From Chthoniobacterales bacterium (GTDB lineage: Bacteria > Verrucomicrobiota > Verrucomicrobiia > Chthoniobacterales > UBA10450), in contig JACDGM010000001.1 in the NCBI GenBank assembly GCA_013815325.1, positions 1 to 64,000 of the forward strand: 64,000 nucleotides of DNA. Direction: 5' to 3'. Position numbers and translations under genes: made by a program. Shown in pieces: positions 9,613-18,896 of the stretch; the first letter of the stretch is position 1; every line of letters starts with the position of its first letter. The notes under the pieces were generated by a model that worked only from the letters and a program-made list of their open reading frames with translations, searched no databases and was not told where the DNA came from.

Positions 9613-11053
9613 TTATCGCTTGCTGAGCTTCGCCAAGTTTGTCCTGGTAGATCAGATTATAGATGCCGTTGACGCGTCTTGCCCAATCGTCCGGCGCCAG
9701 CGCCCTGGCTTTTTCATAAAGTATCTGCGCTTCGGAATATCGCCCCAAAGCGTCATAGGTACCCGCGAGGTAGCCGAGATAGTTGCTGTTACGGGGATCG
9801 AGTTCAGTCGCGCGCAAATATCCAGCGAGTCTTCCCATTTTATCGCCAATGCGCCCTTTCCCATAACCCAGGCCCGCGGCGAATTGTGCGTCGTTTGGCG
9901 CAATCTTTTGCAGGAGCTCTAATTGAGTCACCGCCTTCGCATTCTCTCCTTTACTCCCAAGAATCGCTGCTTGCGCATAACGTCCTTCCGGCAAATCGGG
10001 CTGGAGCTGGAGCGATTTTGCCGCATCAGCTTCTGCCTTGGCTAAACGCTCCGGAGAATAGTCCTCATTGGTCATGTACATCCGTACCTGCGACCGGGCC
10101 AACCAGGCATAGGCCAGGGCGAAGTTCGGATCGAGTGCGATCGCTTGCCGATAAAGCTCAAGGGCAGGTTTCACGGTATCTACTTCACCGTTCCAATATT
10201 GCTGGTCGATGTATTTGGCCCGCAGATATAAATCATACGCTCTAGGGTTAGTCGTCGGCACGCGAGCTAGCTCAGTCTTTTCTTGCGGAAGCAGGTTGGC
10301 TTTGAGTTCGCCCGCAACCGTCTCCGCGATCTCGCGTTCTACGCCGAAGATATTCTTTAACTCCCGATCGTAGCTCTCCGCCCAAACGTGCTCGTCGGTG
10401 GCGGCACGAATGAGCTGCACGTTGATGTGCATCTGTTCACCGGCCTTCTGGACGCTGCCTTCCAGGATGTTGGCGACGCCGAGTTGTTGTCCAATCTCGC
10501 GCAGGTTATCAGGCGCGCTCTGATATTTCTGAGTGGACGTGCGGGAGATAACTTTAAGTGCACCCGATTTTCGTCAGGCGTGTCAGTATCTCATCCTGCA
10601 TGCCGCTGGCGAAGTAGGCGTTGTTCTTATCTTCGCTCAGACTTTCAAAGGGCAGCACCGCGATCGATTTCTGGGCCACGCTGGCAGCCGTTGTTGAGGT
10701 GTGTATGCGCCGGAGTTGAAAGATGAGCAGTCGGGCGGCCAACAGCGCCAGACTTACAATCAGTGTCGCGAATTTGCGTTTGCTCCACTGAGGAGTAAAC
10801 TCGTTAGGCGGAACGTTCGCGGTCCGCTTCATCCCTTCCGGGTCATCTCGAAGGCCCAGGCAATGATCAGCGCTATAGGGAAACCGGCGGCGACAACCGT
10901 GACAAAGACCTTCATCACCCAAGCCGGCGCTTCGAAGGTGGGGAAGAGGATTGAGCCTGCCTGGATAAGGAGCCAGGCTATGACCGCATAAGCAATCCCA
11001 ACCTTGTAGACATTGCGCCGCTTTAGTTCGGCGAGGAATTGTGTTGGATTCAC
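9600..11053 (-). pseudogene. Frameshifted TolB/FlgO-like TPR protein, copy A
   Basis: The start at 11053 (MNPTQFLAELKRRNVYKVGI) is complete and followed by two membrane segments. A one-base deletion near 10839 breaks AFEMT-PEGMKRT, and a one-base insertion near 10560 separates LTRLTKIG from LKVISRTST. After that the TPR part is open through LGYLAGTYDALGRYSEAQIL to about EWPDAKLNG, where it fuses into the truncated start of copy B near 9590. The 3' part is therefore lost. Together with copy B's missing 5' part this suggests one deletion by recombination between tandem copies. Confidence 0.82.
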
Positions 11054-11065
11054 GGCATCACCCCG

Positions 11066-11370
11066 TTACGCGATGTTTATCCCAGCGCCGGCGATGTTGG
11101 CGCGTTCGTTCACGTCGGCCACTTCGCTCACTGGCCCGCTGTGGATTCCGATCCGCAGCTGGAGTTGCGGGCGATTTTTTGCCGCCTCCGAAATTTCCAG
11201 CGCGCACAGCGCAGGTGCTTCCAGGTTTTCTCGAAAGACCAGGGCCATGCCGTCGACGTTGGGCAGCCGAATCAATCCTCCCGCTTTCAGATCAAGTTTG
11301 TGGTCGTTAGGCATGCTGCATTTTGGTCGCGCCATCTCTTTGACCATTTCGCTCCGGCGCAGGCGATTTC
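11066..11370 (-). pseudogene. Remnant of a class III adenylate cyclase gene (middle part)
   Basis: In the reverse frame, LIRLPNVDGMALVFRENLEA, PALCALEISEAAKNRPQL, RIGIHSGPV and ANIAGAGINIA give the central and C-terminal core of a class III cyclase domain, including the usual RIGIHSG strand. The 5' third and the end after GINIA are missing, and the stop at 11066 sits 13 bases before the start of TPR copy A. In related genomes cyclase and TolB-TPR modules occur side by side, so this is the upstream partner of copy A in decayed form. Confidence 0.75.
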
Positions 11371-11485
11371 GTTCAGGATTGATAAGCGACTTTCGCGCGC
11401 GCCGCGAGCCGCTTCGGAGGGGCCTGCCCCACGTGCTTCCGGGCAAGGCACCCGGACCGAGCCCGAACCGTCTCTCCCCGGCCGT

Positions 11486-11902
11486 TTAGGCGGGGCGGCG
11501 CACTTCCCGGAGTAACTGTTGCAGAGTGATTTCGCGCAGATGCTGGCGCACCGCCTCTTCCGTGCCGGCGGCGACGCCGCTCATGATCTCCCGCATCTTG
11601 CAGCTCACCCGGCAATGCCTAAGAACCTTGCGCTTGTTTATAGCGATGACGGGCCGCGGCTGAACCGCGTCGTAGACCTGGAGCAAGGAAATCTGGGCTG
11701 GTTTCTTGCTCAGTCGCGTACCGCCGTGCTTGCCCGCGCAGGTCTCGATGAGGTGCGCGCGGCGCAAACCGATGAGCAGGCGGCGGATGACGACGGGATT
11801 GGTATTGACGCTCGCGGCCAGACGCTGCGAATCCATCTTCTCCCCGGCAAAAGCGAGGGCCGTCAGGATGTGGACGGCAAAGGTGAATTGTTGATTGACC
11901 AT
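11486..11902 (-). CDS. Rrf2-family transcriptional regulator
   Basis: A 138-residue Rrf2 protein. The winged helix spans residues 1-80 (VNQQFTFAVHILTALAF; VVIRRLLIGLRRAHLIET; GKHGGTRLSKKPAQISLLQV). It keeps a cysteine pair in HCRVSCKM, shorter than the three-cysteine cluster of IscR/NsrR, so Fe-S binding is possible but unproven. The divergent gene on the other side is a broken Vgb-like propeller. The spacer 11903-12141 should hold the regulator's own promoter. The target is unknown. Confidence 0.88.
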   Translation of the reverse strand: MVNQQFTFAVHILTALAFAGEKMDSQRLAASVNTNPVVIRRLLIGLRRAHLIETCAGKHGGTRLSKKPAQISLLQVYDAVQPRPVIAINKRKVLRHCRVSCKMREIMSGVAAGTEEAVRQHLREITLQQLLREVRRPA

Positions 11903-12141
11903 CTCTAAACTCTAACGGTGTTCATTACAAAAGGGCGAAATGCCGGGTCACTTCCTTCGGAGCTGGACCAGCTTGCCACAGGACGAAGCGGATCGCATCT
12001 CCATCCTTACAATTGGCCGCCGCCTAACGAAGAATCGGTCTGGCAAAGAGATGGCAGTACGTCCGCTTGGAAAGTAACAGGCCCGTAACTTTTCCCGATT
12101 CGCCTTTGCAACCTCTCCCGGCGAAATGACTGCCACCAAAT

Positions 12142-13009
12142 ATGACAAAACTATCTAAACAACTCCGTCCAGCCGGTGCGGCTTTCATCGCTTCCCGGCA
12201 TCACTTACGTTCAAAATTCGCCTTCGGTCTTACGCTGATTGCGCTTTCGTTAGGGGGAATCGCGCAGGCCGATGCCCGGACTCGCGCCATCCCGATTCCG
12301 ACGCCCAGCAGCCAGCCGATCTCGATCACCTCGGGCCGGATGGCAATCTCTGGTTCACGGAACAAAATAGCAGTCGAGTCGCTCGAATCACGCCCCAGGG
12401 AGTGATCACTGAGTTCGTGACACCTACCTTTAGCTTCCCTTCTGATATTACTCCAGGCCCCGATGGCAACGTCTGGTTCTCCGAGGGTTCGACCGGTCAG
12501 ATTGGCTTGATCACGCCCGAGGGCCGGATTACCGAGATTGTGTTTTCGAGTTTCGATGCGTCTTCCGGCATTACAACAGGGCCAGATGGCAACATCTGGT
12601 TTTGTGACCTGACGGGTAATAACATCTGGCGCTACAATCTCACCACGCAAGCTCTTACCAAGTTCCCGGTCCCGACGCCTAATTCTTTCCCGGAAGACAT
12701 CACCGTTGACGCCGATGGTAACCTTTGAGCTTCACCGCGGAACTCGGTAGGATCACTCCGGCTGGCGACATTACTTTCTTCTCGACGCCGACTCATCCGG
12801 AGCAGATAGCGCGCGGCCATGGTAACACTCTTTTGTTCACCGAGTTTGGCCTCACCAAGATTGCGCAAATGACGACTGATGGAGTCGTCACAGAGTCCAA
12901 AGAGTTTCGCTTCAGTGAGCCGACGGGTATCACGGCAGGAGCGGGTAAGAGCATCTGGTTCCTGGGATACGGTAACAATAATCTCTATAGCACCGCCTTT
13001 CCGCGTTAG
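12142..13009 (+). pseudogene. Virginiamycin B lyase (Vgb)-like beta-propeller, frameshifted twice
   Basis: A signal-peptide-like start (12142, MTKLSKQLRPAG; hydrophobic FGLTLIALSLGGIAQA) is followed by PIPTPSSQPI, where the frame breaks near 12330. The next frame reads repeated propeller blades of the type GPDGNVWFSEGSTGQIGLIT and GPDGNIWFCD, and ends at a TGA near 12727 exactly where DADGNLWF is expected. The third frame continues with LGRITPAGDITFFSTP to 13009. About 290 residues can be rebuilt with two single-base changes. Intact relatives are secreted propellers; only some are streptogramin lyases, so no resistance function should be read into it. Confidence 0.8.
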
Positions 13010-13022
13010 TCATAAAAAACCG

Positions 13023-13056
13023 GCGGGCGGAATCTTGTCAAGGATATCCCGCCCGC
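13023..13056. terminator. GC-rich hairpin between two propeller genes
   Basis: GCGGGCGG (13023-13030) pairs with CCGCCCGC near 13049-13056 across an 18-base loop, with an A-run (AAAAAA) just before the left arm. Read on the minus strand this would be hairpin plus T-run. On the plus strand there is no T-run, so a terminator role for the plus-strand genes is weak. It may only be a REP-like hairpin. Confidence 0.35.
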
Positions 13057-13172
13057 TGCGCGGTTTCGGATGGGCGGCGTCGGAGGAAGTGCGGGCCTTC
13101 TGGACCGCCTTCGGAGTTCGTTCTATCTCGATCGAAGCGTGCAATTCGCTCGGATTGTCGTAGCAGTCTGGC

Positions 13173-14207
13173 ATGTGTTTCAAATTTGTCCTTCTGGTTC
13201 TGTTTTCGTTGCTGTTGCAAAGCGCCGGGGTCTCCGCTCAGGCGCCCTACAAATTTAGAAAGGAAATCCCAATCGGAGGCGAAGGAGGCTGGGATATTTT
13301 GACGATCGATCCCGCGGCGCATCGGCTCTATCTGTCTCACGCCACCAAAGTGATCGTCGTCGACCTGGAGAAAAACGCGGTCGTTGGCGAGATCGCTGAC
13401 ACCCCGGGCGTGCACGGTTTTATTGCGGTGCCGGAAGTGGGGCGCGGGTTTTCCTCGAATGGCAAGGAAGCGAAAGCGAGCGTCATCGACCTCAAGACGC
13501 TGCAGACTCTGACGAAACTCGACACCGGCGAAAGTCCCGATGCGCTAGTCTATGAGTCGAAGCACGGGGAGGTTTATATTTTCAATCATCGAGGAAACTC
13601 CGCCACGGTGATCGATGCGAAAACGGCGAAAGTGGTGAGCATGATTTCGTTAGGGGGCAGCCCGGAGTTTGCCGTGACCGACAGCGAAGCGGGACGCGTT
13701 TACTGCAACATCGAGGACAAAAACGAAGTGGCGGCGATCGACACCGCCACGCACGAAGTGGTCGCGCGCTGGCCGCTCGCGCCGGGCGCAGGGCCGAGTG
13801 GCATCGCCCTCGACGCAGCGCATCATCGCTTGTTTAGCGCTTGCGATAACAAGATGATGACGATGCTCGACACCGGGAGCGGCAAGGTGCTCGCAAACGT
13901 GCCGATCGGCGAAGGCCCCGATGGCTGCGCCTTCGATGACAAAGCGCAACTCGCCTTCGCCTCCTGCGGTGATGGCACGACAACCATCGCGAAAGAGGAA
14001 ACGCCAGGGAAATTTGCCGTCGTCCAGACCCTTAAAACAGCGCCTCGTGCGCGCACCATGGCGCTCGATCAGGTGACGCATCGGATCTATTTGCCAACCG
14101 CACAATTCCAGCAGCCACCGCTTGGCACGACTCCACAGCGGCCGGCGATTGTGCCGAACACGCTCAAGCTTTTGATCTACGGCCCGGGCGAATCAGAAAA
14201 GCCATAG
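13173..14207 (+). CDS. Secreted YncE-like seven-bladed beta-propeller protein
   Basis: A 344-residue protein with a signal peptide (FVLLVLFSLLLQSAGVSAQ). YncE-type blades follow: GGWDILTIDPAAHRLYLSHA, ESPDALVYESKHGEVYIF, GSPEFAVTDSEAGRVYCNI, GPSGIALDAAHHRLFSAC, GPDGCAFDDKAQLAFASCGD and ARTMALDQVTHRIYLPTAQ. Such proteins are periplasmic or exported, usually of unknown ligand. It follows a broken propeller gene of a different subfamily and is probably transcribed alone. Codons for SLGG near residue 160 are written with a TCGTTAGG word. Confidence 0.85.
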   Translation: MCFKFVLLVLFSLLLQSAGVSAQAPYKFRKEIPIGGEGGWDILTIDPAAHRLYLSHATKVIVVDLEKNAVVGEIADTPGVHGFIAVPEVGRGFSSNGKEAKASVIDLKTLQTLTKLDTGESPDALVYESKHGEVYIFNHRGNSATVIDAKTAKVVSMISLGGSPEFAVTDSEAGRVYCNIEDKNEVAAIDTATHEVVARWPLAPGAGPSGIALDAAHHRLFSACDNKMMTMLDTGSGKVLANVPIGEGPDGCAFDDKAQLAFASCGDGTTTIAKEETPGKFAVVQTLKTAPRARTMALDQVTHRIYLPTAQFQQPPLGTTPQRPAIVPNTLKLLIYGPGESEKP

Positions 14208-14270
14208 TGGAAGGGTCCTCGAGCGGAATTAGGATAAAAGCAGGAGGGTAGGAGTAGAGTCCTTTACTCG

Positions 14271-14630
14271 TTAGCCGAGCCGAAAACGCAGGTCGCGAAT
14301 GACCCGGCCCCCGAAGCGTTGCTTCAGCTTGCGCAGGATTTGCGGTTTTGTGATCCGCTCCAGCTCGTAATGCAAGGCCGGCTGGAGAACGTGCACGTAA
14401 AGAATCCCATCGCGCAAAGCGACGGGACAGGAATGCGCCGCGATGAAATCGCCGACGAGCAATTTCCACGCACCCAGCACTTCGCTCTCCTGCAGCCTCT
14501 CTTTCAGCCCAAGTTTCTGCATCACTTTGGGAAGCAGATCGGCCATCGATTGCGCCCGATTGGGGCGAGGCGGGTCGGAAGGCAATCCGCGCCATTCCGT
14601 GATGAGGGCGCGGCGAAGAGAGGGAGTCAC
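14271..14630 (-). CDS. dciA: DUF721/DciA-like protein (replicative helicase loader family)
   Basis: A 119-residue protein with the DUF721 core: LKERLQESEVLGAWKLLVGD, then IAAHSCPVALRDGILYVHVL and WELERI-like LHYELERITKPQILRKL, ending FGGRVIRDLRFRLG. In bacteria lacking DnaC/DnaI this family (DciA) assists loading of the replicative helicase DnaB. It lies just downstream of rpoN on the same strand, about 75 bases away, possibly in one transcript. It lacks the long C-terminal tail of actinobacterial members. Confidence 0.75.
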   Translation of the reverse strand: MTPSLRRALITEWRGLPSDPPRPNRAQSMADLLPKVMQKLGLKERLQESEVLGAWKLLVGDFIAAHSCPVALRDGILYVHVLQPALHYELERITKPQILRKLKQRFGGRVIRDLRFRLG

Positions 14631-14705
14631 GGGGATGAAATTTAGAGGGTTGATCCGGCTGCGACCGCTTCCGCTTATCAGTTCAACGCTTTATCGCTGC
14701 GTCGA

Positions 14706-16124
14706 TCAATACTTCCGCCGCATGTTACTCGGCAAGATATTAAGTTCGGTGCGGTATTTCGCGACCGTCCGCCGCGCGATCGGTATCCCGCGCTGGCCCA
14801 GAATCTCGACAATTTCCTTGTCGCTCAAGGGCGCGCTGCCTGACTCGCCTTTAACCAGATCGAGAATCGTTCCCTTTACGCTGGTGTTGCTAATCGACTC
14901 GCCGCCCGCCGTCTGGTAGCCGGGGGTGAAAAAGTATTTCATCTCGAAAACACCCTGCGGCGTGGAAATGTATTTGCCCGAGATGGCGCGGCTCACCGTT
15001 GTCTCGTGCACGCCGACGGCTTCGGCGATTTGCACCATCGTCATCGGTTTCAACTGCGCCGGGCCGTGCTCCAAAAATTCCTTCTGCCGGTCAACGATCT
15101 GGTGCGCGATGTTCGAAATCGTCTGCTGACGTTGGTGGATCGATTTGATGAGAAATTTTCCACTGCGAATTTTGTCGCGGATGTAATCCTTCACTTCGCC
15201 ACCGCTGCCGTCCTGCGACATGATGTCTTTGTAAGTGTTGCTGATGCGCAGGTGCGGAATTTGTTCACCGTTCAGGATGATCTGGTAAACGCCTTCGATT
15301 TTTTCGACGGTCACGTCGGGCAGAACGTAATTTTGCGGGGCCTCAGCGAAGATCGCTCCCGGGCGCGGATCGAGTTGGGCGATGCTGTTGGCACACTTCT
15401 GCACTTGTTCGGCGCTGATCCCGATGCGTCGCGCAATCTCCGGGAAACGGCGTTTACCAAGATCCTCCATGTGATCGGAAATGATCCGGTACTCGAGGCT
15501 GGTTTGCCGCGCCTCGCGCTTCAACTGGATAAGGAGACACTCGCGCAGATCGCGCGCGCCCACGCCCGGCGGATGGAAGCTCTGGATGAGCGTGAGCATG
15601 ACCTCGAAATCCTCCTGCGGAATGCCGGTGTTCATCGACATATCCTGGGGCGTAGTCTGAAGGAAACCGTTGTCGTCGATGTTGCCGATGATAAGCTCGG
15701 CGGTCTTGCGATCGTCGCTGCTCAAGGCGGTCTGGTTGAGTTGGCCGACGAGGTGCTGTTGCAGGGTTTCCTGGGTCGCAATCGAGTCGAAGAAAAATTG
15801 CCGCTTGTCCTCCTCCTCCTTCGAGCGGCCGCTAAAGCTGCTCGATTGCGCCATGTAATCGCGCCACTCGTCATCGAGCTTGGCGAGTTGATCGAACTCC
15901 TGCTTGAAGTTGTCCTCCTCCGGTTCGCTCTCGGATACCTGGCGCTCCTCGTCCGTCGGGTCGGCCAATTCTTCGAGCACTGGATTGGTCTCCATCTCCT
16001 GCTGCACGAGATTGCGCAGCTCGAGGAGCGGGGCTTGTAGAATGAGGAGGCTCTGCTGGAGTTGCGGAGCGAGGACCTGCTGCAGCGAGAGATTCTGCGA
16101 TTGAAACATTCCAGGCCCGGCCAT
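14706..16124 (-). CDS. rpoN: RNA polymerase sigma-54 factor
   Basis: A 472-residue full-length sigma-54. Region I is at residues 6-50 (QSQNLSLQQVLAPQLQQSLL, Gln/Leu-rich activator-interaction helix). An acidic linker near 55-90 follows, then the core-binding region with PGVGARDLRECLLIQL. The DNA-binding region has IAEAVGVHETTVSRAISGKY (HTH), and the RpoN box ARRTVAKYR lies near the end, before a C-terminal MRRKY. It directs RNA polymerase to -24/-12 promoters and needs AAA+ activators, none of which are in this window. No exact GCCTAACGA word lies in rpoN or dciA. Confidence 0.97.
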   Translation of the reverse strand: MAGPGMFQSQNLSLQQVLAPQLQQSLLILQAPLLELRNLVQQEMETNPVLEELADPTDEERQVSESEPEEDNFKQEFDQLAKLDDEWRDYMAQSSSFSGRSKEEEDKRQFFFDSIATQETLQQHLVGQLNQTALSSDDRKTAELIIGNIDDNGFLQTTPQDMSMNTGIPQEDFEVMLTLIQSFHPPGVGARDLRECLLIQLKREARQTSLEYRIISDHMEDLGKRRFPEIARRIGISAEQVQKCANSIAQLDPRPGAIFAEAPQNYVLPDVTVEKIEGVYQIILNGEQIPHLRISNTYKDIMSQDGSGGEVKDYIRDKIRSGKFLIKSIHQRQQTISNIAHQIVDRQKEFLEHGPAQLKPMTMVQIAEAVGVHETTVSRAISGKYISTPQGVFEMKYFFTPGYQTAGGESISNTSVKGTILDLVKGESGSAPLSDKEIVEILGQRGIPIARRTVAKYRTELNILPSNMRRKY

Positions 16125-16237
16125 GGGCAGAGGCTACCAATGGCTCCCCCAGTCGCAAGCAAATTCCACGCCGCGCGCGCCTTCTCCGGCCGAAGGAACG
16201 TGACTTGCTTCGTATCGCGGCGAACACTTTCCCCATC

Positions 16238-16462
16238 ATGAGAAAAATAACTCTGCTCGGCCTGCTCGCTCTCTTCGCGACTTCGCTCGGCGCGCAATCC
16301 ATGCTGCCCGCCGATCAGAAACAACTCGAGGCCCTGATGAAAGAAGTGCAGAACCAACAAACTCAGATGGCCGCGAACCAGGCGAAGATCGACGGCAAGC
16401 TCGTTACCCTCGCCGAAGCGATACGGGTCGCGAAAATCTATGCGAGCCGGGGGGGGCGCTAA
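16238..16462 (+). CDS. Small exported protein, paralogue 1
   Basis: A 74-residue protein when started at the ATG at 16238 (MRKITLLGLLALFATSLGAQ, a clear signal peptide). The mature part is a Gln-rich helix (ADQKQLEALMKEVQNQQTQM) ending AEAIRVAKIYASRGGR. A longer frame exists from 16205, but the extra residues would bury the signal. Its stop TAA is followed directly by the ATG of the next gene (TAAATG), so the two are co-translated. Both share the end pattern xKIYxSxRG. I do not recognise the family. Confidence 0.7.
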   Translation: MRKITLLGLLALFATSLGAQSMLPADQKQLEALMKEVQNQQTQMAANQAKIDGKLVTLAEAIRVAKIYASRGGR

Positions 16463-16771
16463 ATGAGAGTGCTCTTTCTCTTTGCCGCGCTCTCTCTCGG
16501 GACGCTGGCTATCAGCTCGATCAGCGGACAATCACCGGCCCCCGTTATCATCCAGGCCGCGACACCCGCTCCTGCCGCGCCCGCAGCCGCCGCGCCCGCA
16601 GCCGCCGCGCCCGCGACGACTGCCGCCGACCCGAAACAAATGACTCAGCTCCTGCAAGAGATGCAGGCGACCAATGCCGCCACGATCAAGAAACAGGAAG
16701 CGGCGCTGCAGACCCTCGACGGCCTGCAAAAGGCGGCCGAGGAAATCAAGATCTACAGCAAGCGCGGTTGA
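16463..16771 (+). CDS. Small exported protein with Ala/Pro linker, paralogue 2
   Basis: A 102-residue protein: signal peptide (VLFLFAALSLGTLAISSISG), a low-complexity Ala-Pro linker (about residues 34-55), then a Gln/Glu-rich helix (PKQMTQLLQEMQATNAATIK) ending AAEEIKIYSKRG. The helix and its end resemble the preceding gene, pointing to an old duplication with a linker gained in this copy. It is probably periplasmic, perhaps coiled-coil. Function unknown. Confidence 0.7.
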   Translation: MRVLFLFAALSLGTLAISSISGQSPAPVIIQAATPAPAAPAAAAPAAAAPATTAADPKQMTQLLQEMQATNAATIKKQEAALQTLDGLQKAAEEIKIYSKRG

Positions 16772-16916
16772 GTCTTTTTCGTACTTAGACTCGTTAGGCG
16801 TAAATTCAAGGTCTTGGCGCCTGCCTTGGAGTGAATGCTGCGACCGCTCGTCACGGCGCGGAACCGCTCATCACTTTCTCCCAGCGCACGGCGGGCCGTT
16901 GCGCTTTGCTGGAGGC

Positions 16917-17792
16917 ATGAAAAAACTCATTACCTGCCTCAGCGCCGCGCTCCTCTTCGCGGCATCGCAAGCGGGCGCCGCCGAAGCGCCCAAAGTCATC
17001 GACGTCAAAGTCACCGGCCATGGCCAGCCGGTCATCTTCATTCCCGGCCTAACGAGTCCCGGCGCGGTCTGGGACGACACGGTGAAACATTTGCAGGATA
17101 AATACCAATGCCACGTCGTGACCATCGCCGGCTTCGGCCCGATGCCGCCGGTCAAGACCGATCATCTCCTGGATGACGCCCGCGGCCAGATCATCGCCTA
17201 TGCGCGCGCGCAGAAACTCGAAAAGCCGGCGATCGTCGGCCACAGTCTGGGCGGCACCCTGGCCCTCGCCATCGGCGAACAAGCGCCCGAGCTGCCGGGC
17301 GACATCGTTTGCGTCGATAGCCTGCCGTTTCTCGCTGGGACGATGCTCAATGCGACCACCGCCGAAGAGGCGAAGAAAGGCGCCGAGGCGATGCGCCAGC
17401 GAATGACAGGCGGAACGCCGGAGCAGTTCGCAGATTATCTTCGCAAAGTTTCCATTCCCTCGATGGTCACCAAACCGGAAGACATGCAGCGCCTTGTCAC
17501 GCTCCTCGAGAAATCCGATCCCACGACCACCGGCCAGGCGATGTATGAATTGCTCACGACCGACCTGCGGCCCGACCTCGGCAAAATCAAATGCCCAATC
17601 CTCGTCATGTGTGCCTTGGCCGATAAGTTGCCCTACGTGCGGCGGGCCACGCTCGACCATAATTACAAAACCCAATACGCCAACGCGCCGCAAACCCGCT
17701 TCGCCTTCTTCGAAAAAGCAAAGCACTTCATCATGATCGACGATCCGGCCGGCTTCTACGGCGCGCTCGATAAAGAGCTCGCGGCGCATTAA
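16917..17792 (+). CDS. Secreted alpha/beta-hydrolase
   Basis: A 291-residue protein starting at the ATG at 16917 (MKKLITCLSAALLFAASQAG, a signal peptide). The frame is open upstream but lacks a plausible start there. An alpha/beta-hydrolase fold follows: VIFIPGLTSPGAVWDD (oxyanion strand), nucleophile elbow VGHSLGGTLA near residue 110, acid candidate in CPILVMCALADKLPY, and catalytic His in KAKHFIMIDDP. The substrate is unknown; the fold includes peroxidases, esterases and lactonases. It precedes a sensor kinase gene by 24 bases. Confidence 0.85.
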   Translation: MKKLITCLSAALLFAASQAGAAEAPKVIDVKVTGHGQPVIFIPGLTSPGAVWDDTVKHLQDKYQCHVVTIAGFGPMPPVKTDHLLDDARGQIIAYARAQKLEKPAIVGHSLGGTLALAIGEQAPELPGDIVCVDSLPFLAGTMLNATTAEEAKKGAEAMRQRMTGGTPEQFADYLRKVSIPSMVTKPEDMQRLVTLLEKSDPTTTGQAMYELLTTDLRPDLGKIKCPILVMCALADKLPYVRRATLDHNYKTQYANAPQTRFAFFEKAKHFIMIDDPAGFYGALDKELAAH

Positions 17793-17816
17793 GTTACTCG
17801 TTAGGCCAATCACCAG

Positions 17817-18896
17817 ATGAAAAACCGCTCCACGCCGCCGCGACCGCCCGCCGCTTACTGGTGGTGCCAGGTCGGCGGCTGGGGCGGGTTTTTCTTCTTC
17901 ACGGTTTTCACCAGCCCGGGATTTGCCGCCTTTAGCTGGCATATCGTCGGCGGTTATTTCCTTCTTTGCAGCGGCGGCCTTCTCCTCACCCACGCTTTGC
18001 GCGCGCTCATCTGGCGCCGTGGCTGGATCGATTTCCCGATCGCGAAACTGCTGCCGCGCATCCTCGCGGCGAATCTCGGTCTCGCCTTCGTCCTCGTCGC
18101 GCTCGTCTGGGTTTACTTTATTTTTCTGCCGCCGCCGAACCGCGTCTCCTGGCGGCACGATCGTGCAGCCACTGTGGCCATCGCGGCGACTTTTGTTTCC
18201 AACGACTTTATCCTACTCACTCTCTGGTCGGGCATCTATTTCGGTGTCGCCTTTTTCAAACGGCAACGGCGGATTGAGATCGAGCGTTACCAGGCGCAGA
18301 CCGCGCTCGCCCAAGCGGAGCTGCGCGGCTTGAAGAGCCAGCTCAATCCGCATTTCTTTTTTAACTCGCTCAACAGCCTGCGCGCGCTTGTCCTGGAAGA
18401 TCCCGCGCGGGCGCAGGAGGCGATCACGCAAATGGCCGCGATCCTGCGCTACCATTTGCAGTCGGGCGAACGCTCGCTCGTTCCGTTGGCGGAAGAAATC
18501 GAAACGGTCGAGCAATATCTCGCCCTCGAGCTCATCCGCTTCGAGGATCGCCTAACGACTGAGCGCGCGATCGATCCCGACGCTCTCCCTTGTTTGGTTC
18601 CGCCGCTCGCCCTGCAAACGTTGGTCGAGAACGCCGTAAAATACGGCGTCTCGCGCGACAGCGGGCCGGGCCTGCTCCGGCTCACCGCAGGAGTGAATGA
18701 CACCGTCCTCGAAATTTCCGTCGGCAACACCGGCTCTCTGCGCGACGTTTCCAGCGTTCAATCGACCGGTCTTGGCCTAACGAATCTGCGAACCCGTCTG
18801 CGCCTGCTCTTCGCCGAGCAAGCTTCCCTCGATCTGCACGAGTTGCCGTCAGGTTGGGTGAAAGCGCGCATGACTCTTCCGGTGACGAAGCCATGA
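17817..18896 (+). CDS. LytS/YehU-type membrane sensor histidine kinase
   Basis: A 359-residue kinase with about four hydrophobic helices in residues 15-155 (GGFFFFTVFTSPGFAAF; LGLAFVLVALVWVYFIFLPP). The His_kinase domain follows, with the phospho-acceptor His in LKSQLNPHFFFNSLNSLRAL near residue 178, and a HATPase region (LQTLVENAVKYGVSR; GLGLTNLRTRL). The short, non-HisKA architecture and the immediate downstream LytTR regulator identify the LytS-AlgZ class. Its TGA overlaps the ATG of the regulator (ATGA at 18893). The signal is not evident. Confidence 0.93.
   Translation: MKNRSTPPRPPAAYWWCQVGGWGGFFFFTVFTSPGFAAFSWHIVGGYFLLCSGGLLLTHALRALIWRRGWIDFPIAKLLPRILAANLGLAFVLVALVWVYFIFLPPPNRVSWRHDRAATVAIAATFVSNDFILLTLWSGIYFGVAFFKRQRRIEIERYQAQTALAQAELRGLKSQLNPHFFFNSLNSLRALVLEDPARAQEAITQMAAILRYHLQSGERSLVPLAEEIETVEQYLALELIRFEDRLTTERAIDPDALPCLVPPLALQTLVENAVKYGVSRDSGPGLLRLTAGVNDTVLEISVGNTGSLRDVSSVQSTGLGLTNLRTRLRLLFAEQASLDLHELPSGWVKARMTLPVTKP

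Noticed and set aside
12142..13009. Streptogramin resistance by the Vgb-like gene.
   Set aside because: The gene has two frame breaks, and most Vgb-like propellers are not lyases.
16532..16729. A Gly/Arg-rich frame on the minus strand across the Ala-Pro linker.
   Set aside because: It is the complement of the low-complexity linker of the small exported protein and has no start context.
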